50,445 bases of DNA from Cyanobacteria bacterium UBA6446 (GTDB lineage: Bacteria > Cyanobacteriota > Vampirovibrionia > Gastranaerophilales > Gastranaerophilaceae), in the NCBI GenBank assembly GCA_002438405.1, contig DJOE01000023.1:230040-280484 (forward strand). The letters run 5' to 3'. Below, piece by piece: positions 25,801 through 33,988 of this stretch. Position 1 is the first letter of the stretch; the number at the start of each line of letters is the position of its first letter. The position numbers were made by a program, and so were the translations under genes. The notes below the pieces were generated by a model that saw nothing but the letters and a program-made list of their open reading frames with translations, had not been told where the DNA came from and ran no database searches.

Positions 25801-27683
25801 CCGCAATGAATATGGCAATTGGTGCCGGAGGTCTTCTGGGTGAAAAATTAAGCTCTAAACTAAAAGGTTCTAACTTATATCAAAAAGCAAGTGACAAAGT
25901 TTCAAATGCATATAATAATGTAAAAGACAAATTTGCTTCAAAAGGTTCAGCAGCTACACCCGAAACAGGTTTAGCAAGAACCGAAAAATTAAATACTTCT
26001 AACTCTTCAACTCATGCAGAAAAAACTGCCAATACTTCTTATGAACAAAAAACTGCAAGAAAAGCAGATGGCGCAGAATCAAGACGAAGAGCAGAAGGAG
26101 CTAAAAAGACTGAACAAGCTAAGAAAACCGAAGAGACTAAGAAAGCTGAACAAGCTAAAAAAGCCGAACAAGCAAAGAAAGCCGAAGAGGCTAAAAAGGC
26201 TCAAGCTCAATCAGTAGAAAAAATCCAAACTAGAATGAAAACATTAAGTACTGAAATTAAAGAGGGAGAACTAGCTAAAGATTTCAAAGGAAAATATGCA
26301 GATATCTTTGATTCAAACTACAATATAAATTTAAATGATCCAAAAGTCGAAGCAGCATTAAGAAGCAAAATTCGTCCAATGATACTTGCGGTACATGGTG
26401 ACAGAGGTCAAGGAATTTCAAAAGATTTTCAACAAGCAGTCGCTAAAGTTTTTGATAATTTGAAGAAGAAAAATGCTACAGGAGTAAAATCTTCATTAGC
26501 CCAATTAAACAATGTTCTAGATAATAGAGTTAGCACATTATCAAGAAAAAGAGCAGAATTAAATAATTTAAAAGCTCAATTTGGTGATTTAGAAGCTAAA
26601 AAAGCAACCGCAGAAAATAAAACAGAACAACCTAAAGCAACCAAAGAAACAGGCAAAGCTCAAAATGCTGAACAACCTAAAGCTGCTAAAGAAACAGGTA
26701 AAACACAAAATACAGATCAAGCCAAAACTGCGAACAATACTGAAAATGTAAAATCAGAAAGAAAAAAAGAAAGAAAGGCATTTGAGAATTTATCTGATGA
26801 AATTTCTGATACTTTTGGATATAAAACACAACAAATATTATCGAGCCTAAAAAATGGACAACAAATGGTTTTAGATAAAGGAAATCTCCATTATTTAGCA
26901 AGAAATAACAATGGCAAAATCGAAATTATATCTAAAATTCCAATGGAAGTAGATTTTAATATTCCATTATCTAACAGAACCCCTAATGGAAAAAGAAATG
27001 CCGGAATCAAAATGAGTGATGCTCTAACACCGGAACAAAAAATGGTATATGACTCATCATATAAAGCATTTATGGACTCAAAAGGTAAAAAAATTCAACA
27101 TCAACATTCTAACAACATAACAACAGATAATCTTCTTCATGGTACAGGCTATGACTCATTATTAGGCATTTTAGATAATGGTGGAATTGCACCTAGAGAA
27201 ATTACAGGTAAAAAATCTGCCGCTTATAGCGATGGAACAGTTCCTGATACATTAACTCCTCTATGTACTGATACTTGGGACGTTAGAGCAAATGCATCTA
27301 TTAGAGATTATTTTGATGCTAGAAACTCACACTGGAACAATGCAGGAGAAGAAAACTTCCTACCAAACACAGACCACACAAGTTCTCGTTTTATAATAGT
27401 TATGGATAAAAAATCAATTGACCCAACTATTATGAAAAACTCATTTGAGGTAAACCAAAGAGGAAAGCAACAAAGTGCGTTATTTAAAAATGGAAATATG
27501 AGTACCGGTCATGATTACCCAACTCATAGAGCTATCCCTATTGGTGCCCCTGCAAATTCAATTGAAAAAATTGTTGTTGATACAAGAGTCGTAAATAAAA
27601 AAGAAATCAAAGCAATTAAAAAGAAAATCGCACAACAAGGTTATGATATCAAATTGTATGACTTAAATGGAAAAGAAATATAA
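22866..27683 (+). CDS. Large modular protein: EF-hands, repeats, LysM, coiled coils, ART-like C-terminus
   Basis: A 1605-residue protein. Order: two EF-hand-like loops (DTDHNGVIDEKE at 42-53, DKTTDGKVSKKE at 62-73); short DG-type repeats of YD/MORN style (about 107-345); a LysM-like unit (351-392); an Ala/Arg/Gln helix (400-450); two SH3-like repeats (455-575); Gly/Ala membrane-like segments (725-770, 960-996); two 26-residue repeats (876-925); Lys/Ala/Glu coiled coil (1080-1115). The C-terminal domain (1385-1605) has LLHGTGYDSLLGILDNGGI (His1425) and HRAIPIGAPANSIEKIVVD, as in ADP-ribosyltransferase-like folds. The plan resembles a polymorphic toxin. No signal peptide; start behind AAAGG. 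The toxin role and a non-classical export are inference. Confidence 0.75.
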   Translation: MADLNVGSFGKKSNIDLNKLQAGMKAEQLQTKEENSIFNKVDTDHNGVIDEKELQAFKGGLDKTTDGKVSKKEARKFIKENGLKGEVKKKDILKFLNANIKNTENVEDAKVVEQDGQKLVQVTYKDGTQEIINPDKSSQLIQSDGNGNKTTKFLDENKKLLKDKVETKDGETTLSTVETEYAEDGVTPAKKVETNHQKNSVATTTFTDGKPEAKVEKQGTTTSNYTFDENGNEVLNSKVENEGIPAKEKRTEYTYSEDGTTTENISEPGINKTTTRVRKGDLIITEHINDNGRIADREYYENGFTEATTDDNGNSTTNIYNLDNKKLVQEKTVGEQKYQATYDGQGNTTGIIVQNRESLSDLANKFGCSEEALKELNGKESFAAGDEIKVPGEIEADSPALQNRKDAQGAKQDAAIQQQRDARAAAIREQRAAAAAARKAQAAAQEAQYRQMGLKNHKGQGTKVTGHYKSGKKETFTVIGEAGNGRKLVKGKDGKISTVAHDGTVLKESYVQNTNLYASGKKVQGKIKGKDGKLHPATYAEIPNAKLPHGRKAVVDAKGRTWIMAQDGTILDNKWVAKSNYADQIKADKGTAQKVTVNMMSNQLDQAQAAFDKQMNADGWAEDVADGISVIWGSDNRASKVREDLKTYRNNINQLKNAAKQGDAQFKTKFKQIYGVNYNQNAIANYYLRPTKANYQKAFGTKNDIGYRVAKYNESQQTGGEWVKTGAKVVTGIAAVATAIPSGGSSLGAYAAGLATAGAATAAADIAIDVSNKAVSKEGLQDGELGQYVKDGVIDGGITVATLGASKIVKGGYTAYKTAKTASKTAAAAEKAAQQSAASVERGLATTAQQGVAGVETGLAAQTTGTAERGVARLGQQGSNVAERGLSRASENSEKSLARAGQQSSNIAERGLSRASENSEKSLAKIEPQVRNTASDTATKVANGTLSKTEEAVIDTTVDAAVGAGAEYMQTGKVTVEGTAMNMAIGAGGLLGEKLSSKLKGSNLYQKASDKVSNAYNNVKDKFASKGSAATPETGLARTEKLNTSNSSTHAEKTANTSYEQKTARKADGAESRRRAEGAKKTEQAKKTEETKKAEQAKKAEQAKKAEEAKKAQAQSVEKIQTRMKTLSTEIKEGELAKDFKGKYADIFDSNYNINLNDPKVEAALRSKIRPMILAVHGDRGQGISKDFQQAVAKVFDNLKKKNATGVKSSLAQLNNVLDNRVSTLSRKRAELNNLKAQFGDLEAKKATAENKTEQPKATKETGKAQNAEQPKAAKETGKTQNTDQAKTANNTENVKSERKKERKAFENLSDEISDTFGYKTQQILSSLKNGQQMVLDKGNLHYLARNNNGKIEIISKIPMEVDFNIPLSNRTPNGKRNAGIKMSDALTPEQKMVYDSSYKAFMDSKGKKIQHQHSNNITTDNLLHGTGYDSLLGILDNGGIAPREITGKKSAAYSDGTVPDTLTPLCTDTWDVRANASIRDYFDARNSHWNNAGEENFLPNTDHTSSRFIIVMDKKSIDPTIMKNSFEVNQRGKQQSALFKNGNMSTGHDYPTHRAIPIGAPANSIEKIVVDTRVVNKKEIKAIKKKIAQQGYDIKLYDLNGKEI
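25483..25638 (+). repeat. Two 78-bp tandem units inside the 1605-aa gene
   Basis: Units 25483-25560 and 25561-25638 encode the 26-residue motif with AERGLSRASENSEKSLA. The last 52 bp of each unit are identical (25509-25560 and 25587-25638), so copy number may vary in frame. Confidence 0.9.
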
Positions 27684-27696
27684 CACAATAAATTTC

Positions 27697-27741
27697 AGAT
27701 TCTCGCTGTTTATGATACTATAAACAGCGAGAGAATGACAA
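27697..27741 (+). repeat. Palindromic intergenic element, copy 2
   Basis: TCTCGCTGTTTAT (27701-27713) and ATAAACAGCGAGA (27720-27732) form a perfect 13-bp stem with a 6-nt loop. It starts AGATTCT and ends AGAATGACAA like the element at 124-151. No T-run follows, so it is a poor intrinsic terminator. Confidence 0.6.
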
Positions 27742-27905
27742 GTAAAGATGCTCTAGAATTACTAAATATGTTTACTGAAGCAGCTCAAATAGCAAAAAGA
27801 CAAAACAAATTTGAGTGCAAATGGGAAGTTGATGAAACGACATTGGCTAATTTATTAAAAAAAGCATTCCCTAAGATGCTAATAAAACTGCAAAACGAAT
27901 TTTAG
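27735..27905 (+). CDS. Small ORF (56 aa) after the modular gene, same frame
   Basis: A 56-residue frame beginning MTSKDALELLNMFTEAAQIA and ending LIKLQNEF, predicted helical. It is in frame with the 1605-aa gene and the frame between stop 27681-27683 and this ATG is open. Its ATG lies inside the palindromic element and there is no good ribosome site; a second ATG is at 27768. It could be a small partner or immunity-type gene, a decayed C-terminal end, or chance. I cannot choose between them. Confidence 0.35.
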   Translation: MTSKDALELLNMFTEAAQIAKRQNKFECKWEVDETTLANLLKKAFPKMLIKLQNEF

Positions 27906-27912
27906 AAAACAA

Positions 27913-28779
27913 CTAACCCTTAACGGCGCCGTCGTTTTCACCTGAAATGAAGTACTTCTGCATCGCTAAGAAAAAGATGATTATCGGTATGGTCGAAATT
28001 ATTGAACCGGCTGCGATAAATCGCCAATTTGATGAAAACATTCCCTGTAAATTATTTACTCCAACAGGGAGTGTGTACATCGCTTCTTTTGTTAACACAA
28101 TACTCGGCCACAAGAATTCACCCCACGAACCAATAAATGTAAAGATTGCAAGCACGGCAAGTGATGGTTTTACCATAGGTAACAAAACTTTCCAAAACAC
28201 CTGAAAAACATTACAGCCATCTACAATTGCAGCTTCTTCCATCTCTCTTGGAATTGCCATAAATGCTTGTCGCATCAAAAAGATTCCAAATGCACTAACT
28301 GCAAACGGCATTACAAGCCCAATAAAGCCCATTGTATCATTTACACTATCAACCAAATGCAATTTCAATGTTATCAAATAAACCGGTAACATAATTGCCT
28401 GAAATGGCACCATTATAGTAGCAAGAATTGAAAAGAATGCAATCTTTTTGCCCTTAAATTCCATTCTTGCTAAAGGATACCCCGCAAGTGATGATAAAAT
28501 CAAATTCAACAAAACAGTTCCACCTGCAACAATCATACTGTTTACAAAATATCGCATTAAATCAACTTTATGCCAAACACCAACATAATTTGCAAAGGTA
28601 AAATCTTTCGGAATAATTGTCGGAGGGGCTGCAAAAATATTTTCACCTGCACCTTTTAAAGATGTTGACAACAACCATATAAAAGGAAAAATTGAAAGAA
28701 TTGATACAAAAATCAAAATTGCATGTATCCACATATTTTTTAGTTTAACTTTATCTCTAATTTTTCCTAATATATTCAA
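27913..28779 (-). CDS. Carbohydrate ABC transporter permease, MalG type
   Basis: A 288-residue inner-membrane permease with six predicted helices. The cytoplasmic EAA loop EEAAIVDGCN leads into KVLLPMVKPSLAVLAI and contacts the ATPase. The start PFIWLLSTSLKG and the end FISGENDGAVKG, close to the common GLTAGAVKG, are typical of the MalG/UgpE group. It lies 11 bp after the MalF-type gene. No binding protein or ATPase is nearby, so those must be encoded elsewhere or shared. Substrate not predictable. Confidence 0.92.
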   Translation of the reverse strand: MNILGKIRDKVKLKNMWIHAILIFVSILSIFPFIWLLSTSLKGAGENIFAAPPTIIPKDFTFANYVGVWHKVDLMRYFVNSMIVAGGTVLLNLILSSLAGYPLARMEFKGKKIAFFSILATIMVPFQAIMLPVYLITLKLHLVDSVNDTMGFIGLVMPFAVSAFGIFLMRQAFMAIPREMEEAAIVDGCNVFQVFWKVLLPMVKPSLAVLAIFTFIGSWGEFLWPSIVLTKEAMYTLPVGVNNLQGMFSSNWRFIAAGSIISTIPIIIFFLAMQKYFISGENDGAVKG

Positions 28780-28790
28780 AATTACCTCTT

Positions 28791-29663
28791 TTAAATTTGA
28801 TATTTATTTTTCTCAAAACACAAAATATTGATTAGTGAAAAAGCCATTACAATAACAAGCAAAATTACCGCCATCGCTGAGGCATAGCCTAAATCAAGAT
28901 TTTCAAATGCTTTTTCATATATATAATAAACAATTGTTTTTGTTGAATTCAAAGGTCCGCCTTTTGTCATAACATAAATTTCAGCAAAAATTTTCATTGC
29001 AGAAATTGAACTTATGGTTGTAACTAAAGCGATTGTAGGCATTATATGAGGAATAGTTACGGTCAAATGCTTAGTGAAAAAACCAGCGCCATCAATATCG
29101 CAAGCCTCATAAAGTTCTTTTGGCACACTCATCAAAGCCGCAAGATAAATCATCATGTAATATCCGATACCTTTCCATATCGTCACAATTATAACCGAAT
29201 AAATGGCATATTTCGGGTCGGTAAGCCAACCAATAGAATTGATATGAAAAACATTTAACAAATAATTCAAAATACCTTGTTCAGCATAGAGCCACTTAAA
29301 AGCAATTGCAGCAACAACAATTGAAACAATTACGGGCAAATAAATTAATATTTTATATAAAGTAATTCCCTTGATTTTTTGGTTAATCAAAATTGCCAAA
29401 AACAAAGGAACAATCGCAAGTATCGGAACCGCAACAACAAGATAAATTATTGTATTCAACATAACTTTGTAAAAAACAGGATTATGCAAAATCGCAACAT
29501 AATTTTGTATTCCTGCAAAATTTGCATGATAAATATTGTTTGAATAATCTAAAAAACTTAAACCAATTGTTTGAAAAAAAGGAATAAAAAAGAAAATTAA
29601 CAAAACAATTCCTGCAGGTAACAAAAACAAATACGGTGCAGTTTTTCCATAATACTTGAACAT
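28791..29663 (-). CDS. Carbohydrate ABC transporter permease, MalF type
   Basis: A 290-residue partner permease: APYLFLLPAGIVLLIFFFIP at the N-terminus, six helices, EAA loop KELYEACDIDGAGFF followed by TVTIPHIMPTIALV. First gene of the permease pair. Its promoter is among the clearest in the window (TTGACG, 17 bp, GATAAT) and sits only 6 bases before the ATG, with no Shine-Dalgarno, so the mRNA is probably leaderless. Confidence 0.92.
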   Translation of the reverse strand: MFKYYGKTAPYLFLLPAGIVLLIFFFIPFFQTIGLSFLDYSNNIYHANFAGIQNYVAILHNPVFYKVMLNTIIYLVVAVPILAIVPLFLAILINQKIKGITLYKILIYLPVIVSIVVAAIAFKWLYAEQGILNYLLNVFHINSIGWLTDPKYAIYSVIIVTIWKGIGYYMMIYLAALMSVPKELYEACDIDGAGFFTKHLTVTIPHIMPTIALVTTISSISAMKIFAEIYVMTKGGPLNSTKTIVYYIYEKAFENLDLGYASAMAVILLVIVMAFSLINILCFEKNKYQI

Positions 29664-29669
29664 ATACTG

Positions 29670-29698
29670 ATTATCTCATTTTAAGCACAATTCGTCAA
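29670..29698 (-). promoter_or_regulatory. Promoter of the sugar permease pair
   Basis: On the minus strand TTGACG (29698-29693), a 17-bp spacer and GATAAT (29675-29670), then CAGTAT and the ATG at 29663. Confidence 0.75.
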
Positions 29699-29714
29699 GT
29701 ATAATGTATATTTT

Positions 29715-29750
29715 AGGAGAGGGCGAAGCCTAAAGGCTTCGCCCTCTCCT
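29715..29750 (-). terminator. Perfect 16-bp hairpin between transporter genes
   Basis: AGGAGAGGGCGAAGCC and its exact complement flank a TAAA loop. It is placed to end the APC transporter transcript and insulate the permease promoter, but no real T-run follows on the minus strand; the plus-strand side has TTATTT. It could also be a REP-like element. Confidence 0.55.
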
Positions 29751-29761
29751 TATTTAAATCC

Positions 29762-31309
29762 TTATTTCTTCGGAATTGGTCGTTTAATAATTCGTCCTCG
29801 TTCTTCAACTCGTTTTTGGTGATAGCCATAAAATGCATAGATTAGAACACCAACCGCAAGCCATAATAAGAAATAAACTGAAGACGTTTTTAAAGTTTTA
29901 AGTGAGAATACAATCAAAACACCACAAATCAATATTCCCAAAATTGGAAACCAAGGACAGAACGGAACTTTGAACGGTCTTGGTCTATCTGGAGCGGTTT
30001 TTCTCAAAATAAGAACCGCTAAACAAATAATTACAAAAGATGTAAATGTTCCAAAATTACACAACGCAGCTGAAATATTCAAATCCATAAACAAACCGCA
30101 AACGATTACCACGATACCTGAAATCCAAGTCATAACGTGAGGAGTTCTATATTTTCTATGAATTAATCTCCAAGATTTTGGTAAAAATCTATCACGACTG
30201 ATTGCATATAAAATTCTTGTTGTACCTAATTGATATATTAAAAGAACAGATGTCAAGGCACACAACGCACCAATAGAAATCAACCCCGCAAACCAATCTT
30301 TACCTACATAACTCATAGCATGAGCAATTGGAGCTTGAATATCAATTCTCTCAATTGGAACAATCCCAGTTAATACCAAAGCTACGCATACATATAAAAT
30401 TGTACAAATAACCAAAGTTCCTAAAATTGCAATAGGCAAATCTCTTTGCGGATTTTCAGTTTCTTCAGCAGTTGTAGAAATTGCATCAAATCCGATATAA
30501 GCAAAAAATATCAAAAATGCTCCCATAATTACCCCTGTTGGATCGCTAGGGAAAAATGGTGACCAGTGTTCAGGTTTTACATAGAAAGCTCCAACTACGA
30601 TAAAGGATAAAATCATAAACATATTTACCCCAACCATAATACTTGCAACCCTTGTAGATTCTTTTACACCTCTGACCAAAAGCATTGTCAAAACTAATAC
30701 AATTGCAACAGCAGGTAAGTTTACCGAAAATGGGATATGCCCAAACAAATACGGAATTTTATCATGAATATCCCAGTGGTTATTATTGCATAATGCAACC
30801 ATTGTTTTATAATCATATCTTAACCATAAAGGGAAATTTACTATAAAATCAGGTAAGCAATGTTTGAAACCTTTTAAAAATTGAATAAAATACCCAGTCC
30901 AAGCACTTGCAACAGTAATATTACCGATTGCATATTCAAGCATCAAAATCCAACCTACCATCCAAGCCATAAATTCACCCATTGTTGCATAAGTATATGT
31001 ATAAGCACTACCTGCAACAGGAATCATAGCCGCAATTTCAGAATAACAAAGTGCTGAAAAGACACAAGCAACTGCAGCCAAAACCATAGAAACAACAATA
31101 GCCGGACCAGCACCTGCACTTTCAGAACTACCTGTAATTGCAGTACCAATAATTGTAAAAATACCAGTACCAACAACTGCTCCAATTCCGATTACGATAA
31201 GGTCAAAAACATTTAATGTCTTTTTTAATTCTGAACGTTTGCTAGTGTTTATCAAATCGTCCATACTTTTTCGCTTAAATATATTTCGGCAAATCTGTTT
31301 AATATCCAT
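29762..31309 (-). CDS. APC-superfamily amino-acid permease, second of a tandem pair
   Basis: A 515-residue transporter with about 12-14 helices, of the cationic amino-acid transporter/YfnA type. Family marks are VIGIGAVVGTGIFTIIGTA in helix 1, YTYTYATMGEFMAWMVGWIL and FIFFAYIGFDAISTTAEETE-type helix 6 (here FLIFFAYIGFDAISTTAEE), with RDLPIAILG after it. It lies 3 bases after its paralogue at 31313 and is translated from the same mRNA. Substrate specificity cannot be read. Confidence 0.92.
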   Translation of the reverse strand: MDIKQICRNIFKRKSMDDLINTSKRSELKKTLNVFDLIVIGIGAVVGTGIFTIIGTAITGSSESAGAGPAIVVSMVLAAVACVFSALCYSEIAAMIPVAGSAYTYTYATMGEFMAWMVGWILMLEYAIGNITVASAWTGYFIQFLKGFKHCLPDFIVNFPLWLRYDYKTMVALCNNNHWDIHDKIPYLFGHIPFSVNLPAVAIVLVLTMLLVRGVKESTRVASIMVGVNMFMILSFIVVGAFYVKPEHWSPFFPSDPTGVIMGAFLIFFAYIGFDAISTTAEETENPQRDLPIAILGTLVICTILYVCVALVLTGIVPIERIDIQAPIAHAMSYVGKDWFAGLISIGALCALTSVLLIYQLGTTRILYAISRDRFLPKSWRLIHRKYRTPHVMTWISGIVVIVCGLFMDLNISAALCNFGTFTSFVIICLAVLILRKTAPDRPRPFKVPFCPWFPILGILICGVLIVFSLKTLKTSSVYFLLWLAVGVLIYAFYGYHQKRVEERGRIIKRPIPKK

Positions 31310-31312
31310 TTG

Positions 31313-32914
31313 TTATAATTCTTCCTGATTTTCAATCGTACCGTGGACTATTTCTTTATGGATTTTATTTTCATTATTTCTATTTTTAATAAATCCGTAT
31401 AATAAATAAATTATTGCACCAATTCCAAGCCATACTGGGAATAACAAAGCTGAACCACCTGCTTGCATTGATTTGTAAATCATCAAACCACCGCAACAAA
31501 TTATACCCAAAGCCGGAGTTACAGGTGAGAAAGGAACTTTGAACGGTCTTGGTCTATCCGGATCAGTTTTTCTCAAAATAAGAACAGCAACACATACAAT
31601 AATGAATGATGTAAATGTACCATAGTTACAAAGTTCAGCCGCTACATCTAAATTCAAAGTCAAAATTCCAACAACCGCCAAAAGCCCAACTGTCCAAGTT
31701 AACAATGCAGGAGTTTTGAATTTTGGATCTAATTTTTGAAATCTTTGAGAAATAAAATGATCTCTGCTCATTGCAAATAAAATTCTTGTTGCAGCCATTT
31801 CTAATACCAAAAGTACAGAAGTTAAACCTGCCAAAGAACCAATTGAAATCAAAAATGCCAAATGGTCATGATGAATAAGTTTCATACAATAAACCATTGG
31901 AGCTTTCAAAAAGCTCAAAGGAACAGGTCCTGCAGTATTTACCATACCGGTAAGAACTAATGCAACTAAGACATATACAATAGTTGTTATTAATAATGAG
32001 CCAATAATACCAATCGGTAAATCTCTTTGAGGATTTTTACATTCTTCTGCTGCAGTTGCCAAAGCATCAAAACCAATATATGCAAAGAATATCAAGAATG
32101 CTGCAGACCAAATTCCTGCCATTCCGTTAGGAGCAAAAGGTTGCCAACTTGGTGGAGTATGGAAGAATGAAATTGCACCAAATACAATAAACAAACCAAT
32201 TACTGCCAACTTAATAAATACCATGGCTCCTGCCATTTTTGCAGAGTCTTTTGTTCCTTTAACCAAAATTGCGGTAATCAAAAGAACAATAGCAATAGCC
32301 GGAACATTTATACAGATAGGGACACCTAAAATTTTCGGAATAAAAGTATGAGGATTTTCTGCAACTATTTTACCTGCAGCAAAAACATCATTAGTAAGCC
32401 ATGCAGGTGGGTGAGCAAGCCAAGCAGGTAATACTTTGTCAAAACCTGCCATAAATTGAACGAAATAATTTGACCATGCACATGCAACAGCAATAAAACC
32501 AATTGCATATTCAAGCATCAAAACCCAACCTACCATCCAAGCAGCAAATTCACCCAATGTTGCAAAAGTATATGTATAAGCACCACCGGCAACCGGAATC
32601 ATTGTTGCAAACTCTGAATAGCATAATGCTGAAAAAATACAAGCAACAGCAGCAATTATCATTGAAACCATCAATGCCGGCCCAGCTCCTAAACTTGAAC
32701 CGTCAGCACTTCCGGCAGCAGCAATACCAACAACTGCGAAAATACCAGAACCGATAATTGCACCTACACCTAAAACGATTAAATCAACAACCCCAAGAGT
32801 TTTTTCCAAACCTTGAGATTTTGCTTCTGCAAGCATTTCATCGGGAGCCTTTATTCTCGTAATATTTTTCAAAAAATTACGGGTAAAAGTTGCTCTGTTA
32901 AATTTTTCAGCCAT
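31313..32914 (-). CDS. APC-superfamily amino-acid permease, first of a tandem pair
   Basis: A 533-residue transporter paralogous to the next gene, with the same helix 1 (VLGVGAIIGSGIFAVVGIA), helix 3 (YTYTFATLGEFAAWMVGWVL) and helix 6 (FLIFFAYIGFDALATAAEE). Differences concentrate in the external loops and the C-terminal tail. Start behind AAGGAATTTAA. It follows glyQ by 25 bp on the same strand, so glyQ, this gene and the paralogue may form one operon. Confidence 0.92.
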   Translation of the reverse strand: MAEKFNRATFTRNFLKNITRIKAPDEMLAEAKSQGLEKTLGVVDLIVLGVGAIIGSGIFAVVGIAAAGSADGSSLGAGPALMVSMIIAAVACIFSALCYSEFATMIPVAGGAYTYTFATLGEFAAWMVGWVLMLEYAIGFIAVACAWSNYFVQFMAGFDKVLPAWLAHPPAWLTNDVFAAGKIVAENPHTFIPKILGVPICINVPAIAIVLLITAILVKGTKDSAKMAGAMVFIKLAVIGLFIVFGAISFFHTPPSWQPFAPNGMAGIWSAAFLIFFAYIGFDALATAAEECKNPQRDLPIGIIGSLLITTIVYVLVALVLTGMVNTAGPVPLSFLKAPMVYCMKLIHHDHLAFLISIGSLAGLTSVLLVLEMAATRILFAMSRDHFISQRFQKLDPKFKTPALLTWTVGLLAVVGILTLNLDVAAELCNYGTFTSFIIVCVAVLILRKTDPDRPRPFKVPFSPVTPALGIICCGGLMIYKSMQAGGSALLFPVWLGIGAIIYLLYGFIKNRNNENKIHKEIVHGTIENQEEL

Positions 32915-32939
32915 TTAAATTCCTTATTTATTTTTATTA

Positions 32940-33830
32940 TTAAACTACACTTGTTTCTTTTTTGATAAGAGGAAAGCCCATTGCTTCTCTTTGCTCTACA
33001 TACAATCTCGCAACAGCAGATGCCATTGTTCTTACACGACCAATAAAGTTGTTTCTTTCATCTTTACTAATTACACCGTGAGCATCTAACAAGTTGAATG
33101 TATGAGAACATTTCAAAACATAGTCATAAGCAGGCAAAACTAATTTTGCAGCTAAACAATTATCAACTTCTTTTTGATACAAATCAAACATTTGAAATAA
33201 TGCTTTAGTATCAGAAACTTCAAAATTATATTTAGATTGTTCAATCTCGTTTTGAAGATAAATATCACCATACTTCAACGTATCATTCCACATAATATCA
33301 TATACAGATTCTTTATTTTGAAGATACATTGCAATACGTTCCAAACCGTAAGTCAATTCTAAAGCAACAGGTTTAACTTCAACACCACCAACTTGTTGGA
33401 AATAAGTGAATTGAGTAACTTCCATACCATCAAGCCAAACTTCCCAACCTACACCGGCAGCTCCTAGAGTTGGAGATTCCCAGTTGTCTTCAACAAATCT
33501 TACATCATGTTCTTTCAAATCAATCCCCATAGCTTCCAAACTTTGTAAATAAAGTTCTTGAGCATTATCAGGAGATGGTTTCAAGATAACTTGAAATTGA
33601 AAATAATGACCCAATCTGTTAGGATTTTCACCATATCTAGCATCTGTCGGACGTCTGCAAGGTTCAATCATTGCAGTATTCCAAAGTTCAGGTCCCAATG
33701 AACGCAAAAAAGTTGCAGGGTTCATTGTTGATGCGCCTTTTTCTATGTCATACGGTTGTTGAATTATACAGCCATAATCTGACCAAAACTTTTGTAAATT
33801 AAAAACCAATTCTTGAAAATTTAATGCCAT
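32940..33830 (-). CDS. glyQ: Glycyl-tRNA synthetase alpha subunit
   Basis: The class II catalytic subunit of the alpha2-beta2 glycyl-tRNA synthetase. Near-invariant stretches are LQKFWSDYGCIIQQPYDIE, GASTMNPATFLRSLGPELW, EPCRRPTDARYGENPNRLGH and GLERIAMYLQ. At 296 residues it is normal length. The beta subunit glyS, commonly next door, is not in this window. The spacer of 157 bp upstream separates it from a pseudopilin gene and shows nothing I can name beyond AT-rich promoter-like DNA. Confidence 0.96.
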   Translation of the reverse strand: MALNFQELVFNLQKFWSDYGCIIQQPYDIEKGASTMNPATFLRSLGPELWNTAMIEPCRRPTDARYGENPNRLGHYFQFQVILKPSPDNAQELYLQSLEAMGIDLKEHDVRFVEDNWESPTLGAAGVGWEVWLDGMEVTQFTYFQQVGGVEVKPVALELTYGLERIAMYLQNKESVYDIMWNDTLKYGDIYLQNEIEQSKYNFEVSDTKALFQMFDLYQKEVDNCLAAKLVLPAYDYVLKCSHTFNLLDAHGVISKDERNNFIGRVRTMASAVARLYVEQREAMGFPLIKKETSVV

Positions 33831-33988
33831 AACCTAATCCAATATTGTACTATCTACACTCGTTACTTCATCTTATTACCGACATAGTATAATTTCAATT
33901 ACTTTGCGGAAAATATTAAAAATTATTCACATAACTTTTTTCTATTTTATGAACTTCTTAGGTTTTACATATTTGAATTAGGCAACTT

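Noticed and set aside
29762..32914. Riboswitch control of the amino-acid transporters
   Set aside because: Only 25 bp lie between glyQ and the first transporter, leaving no room for a leader element.
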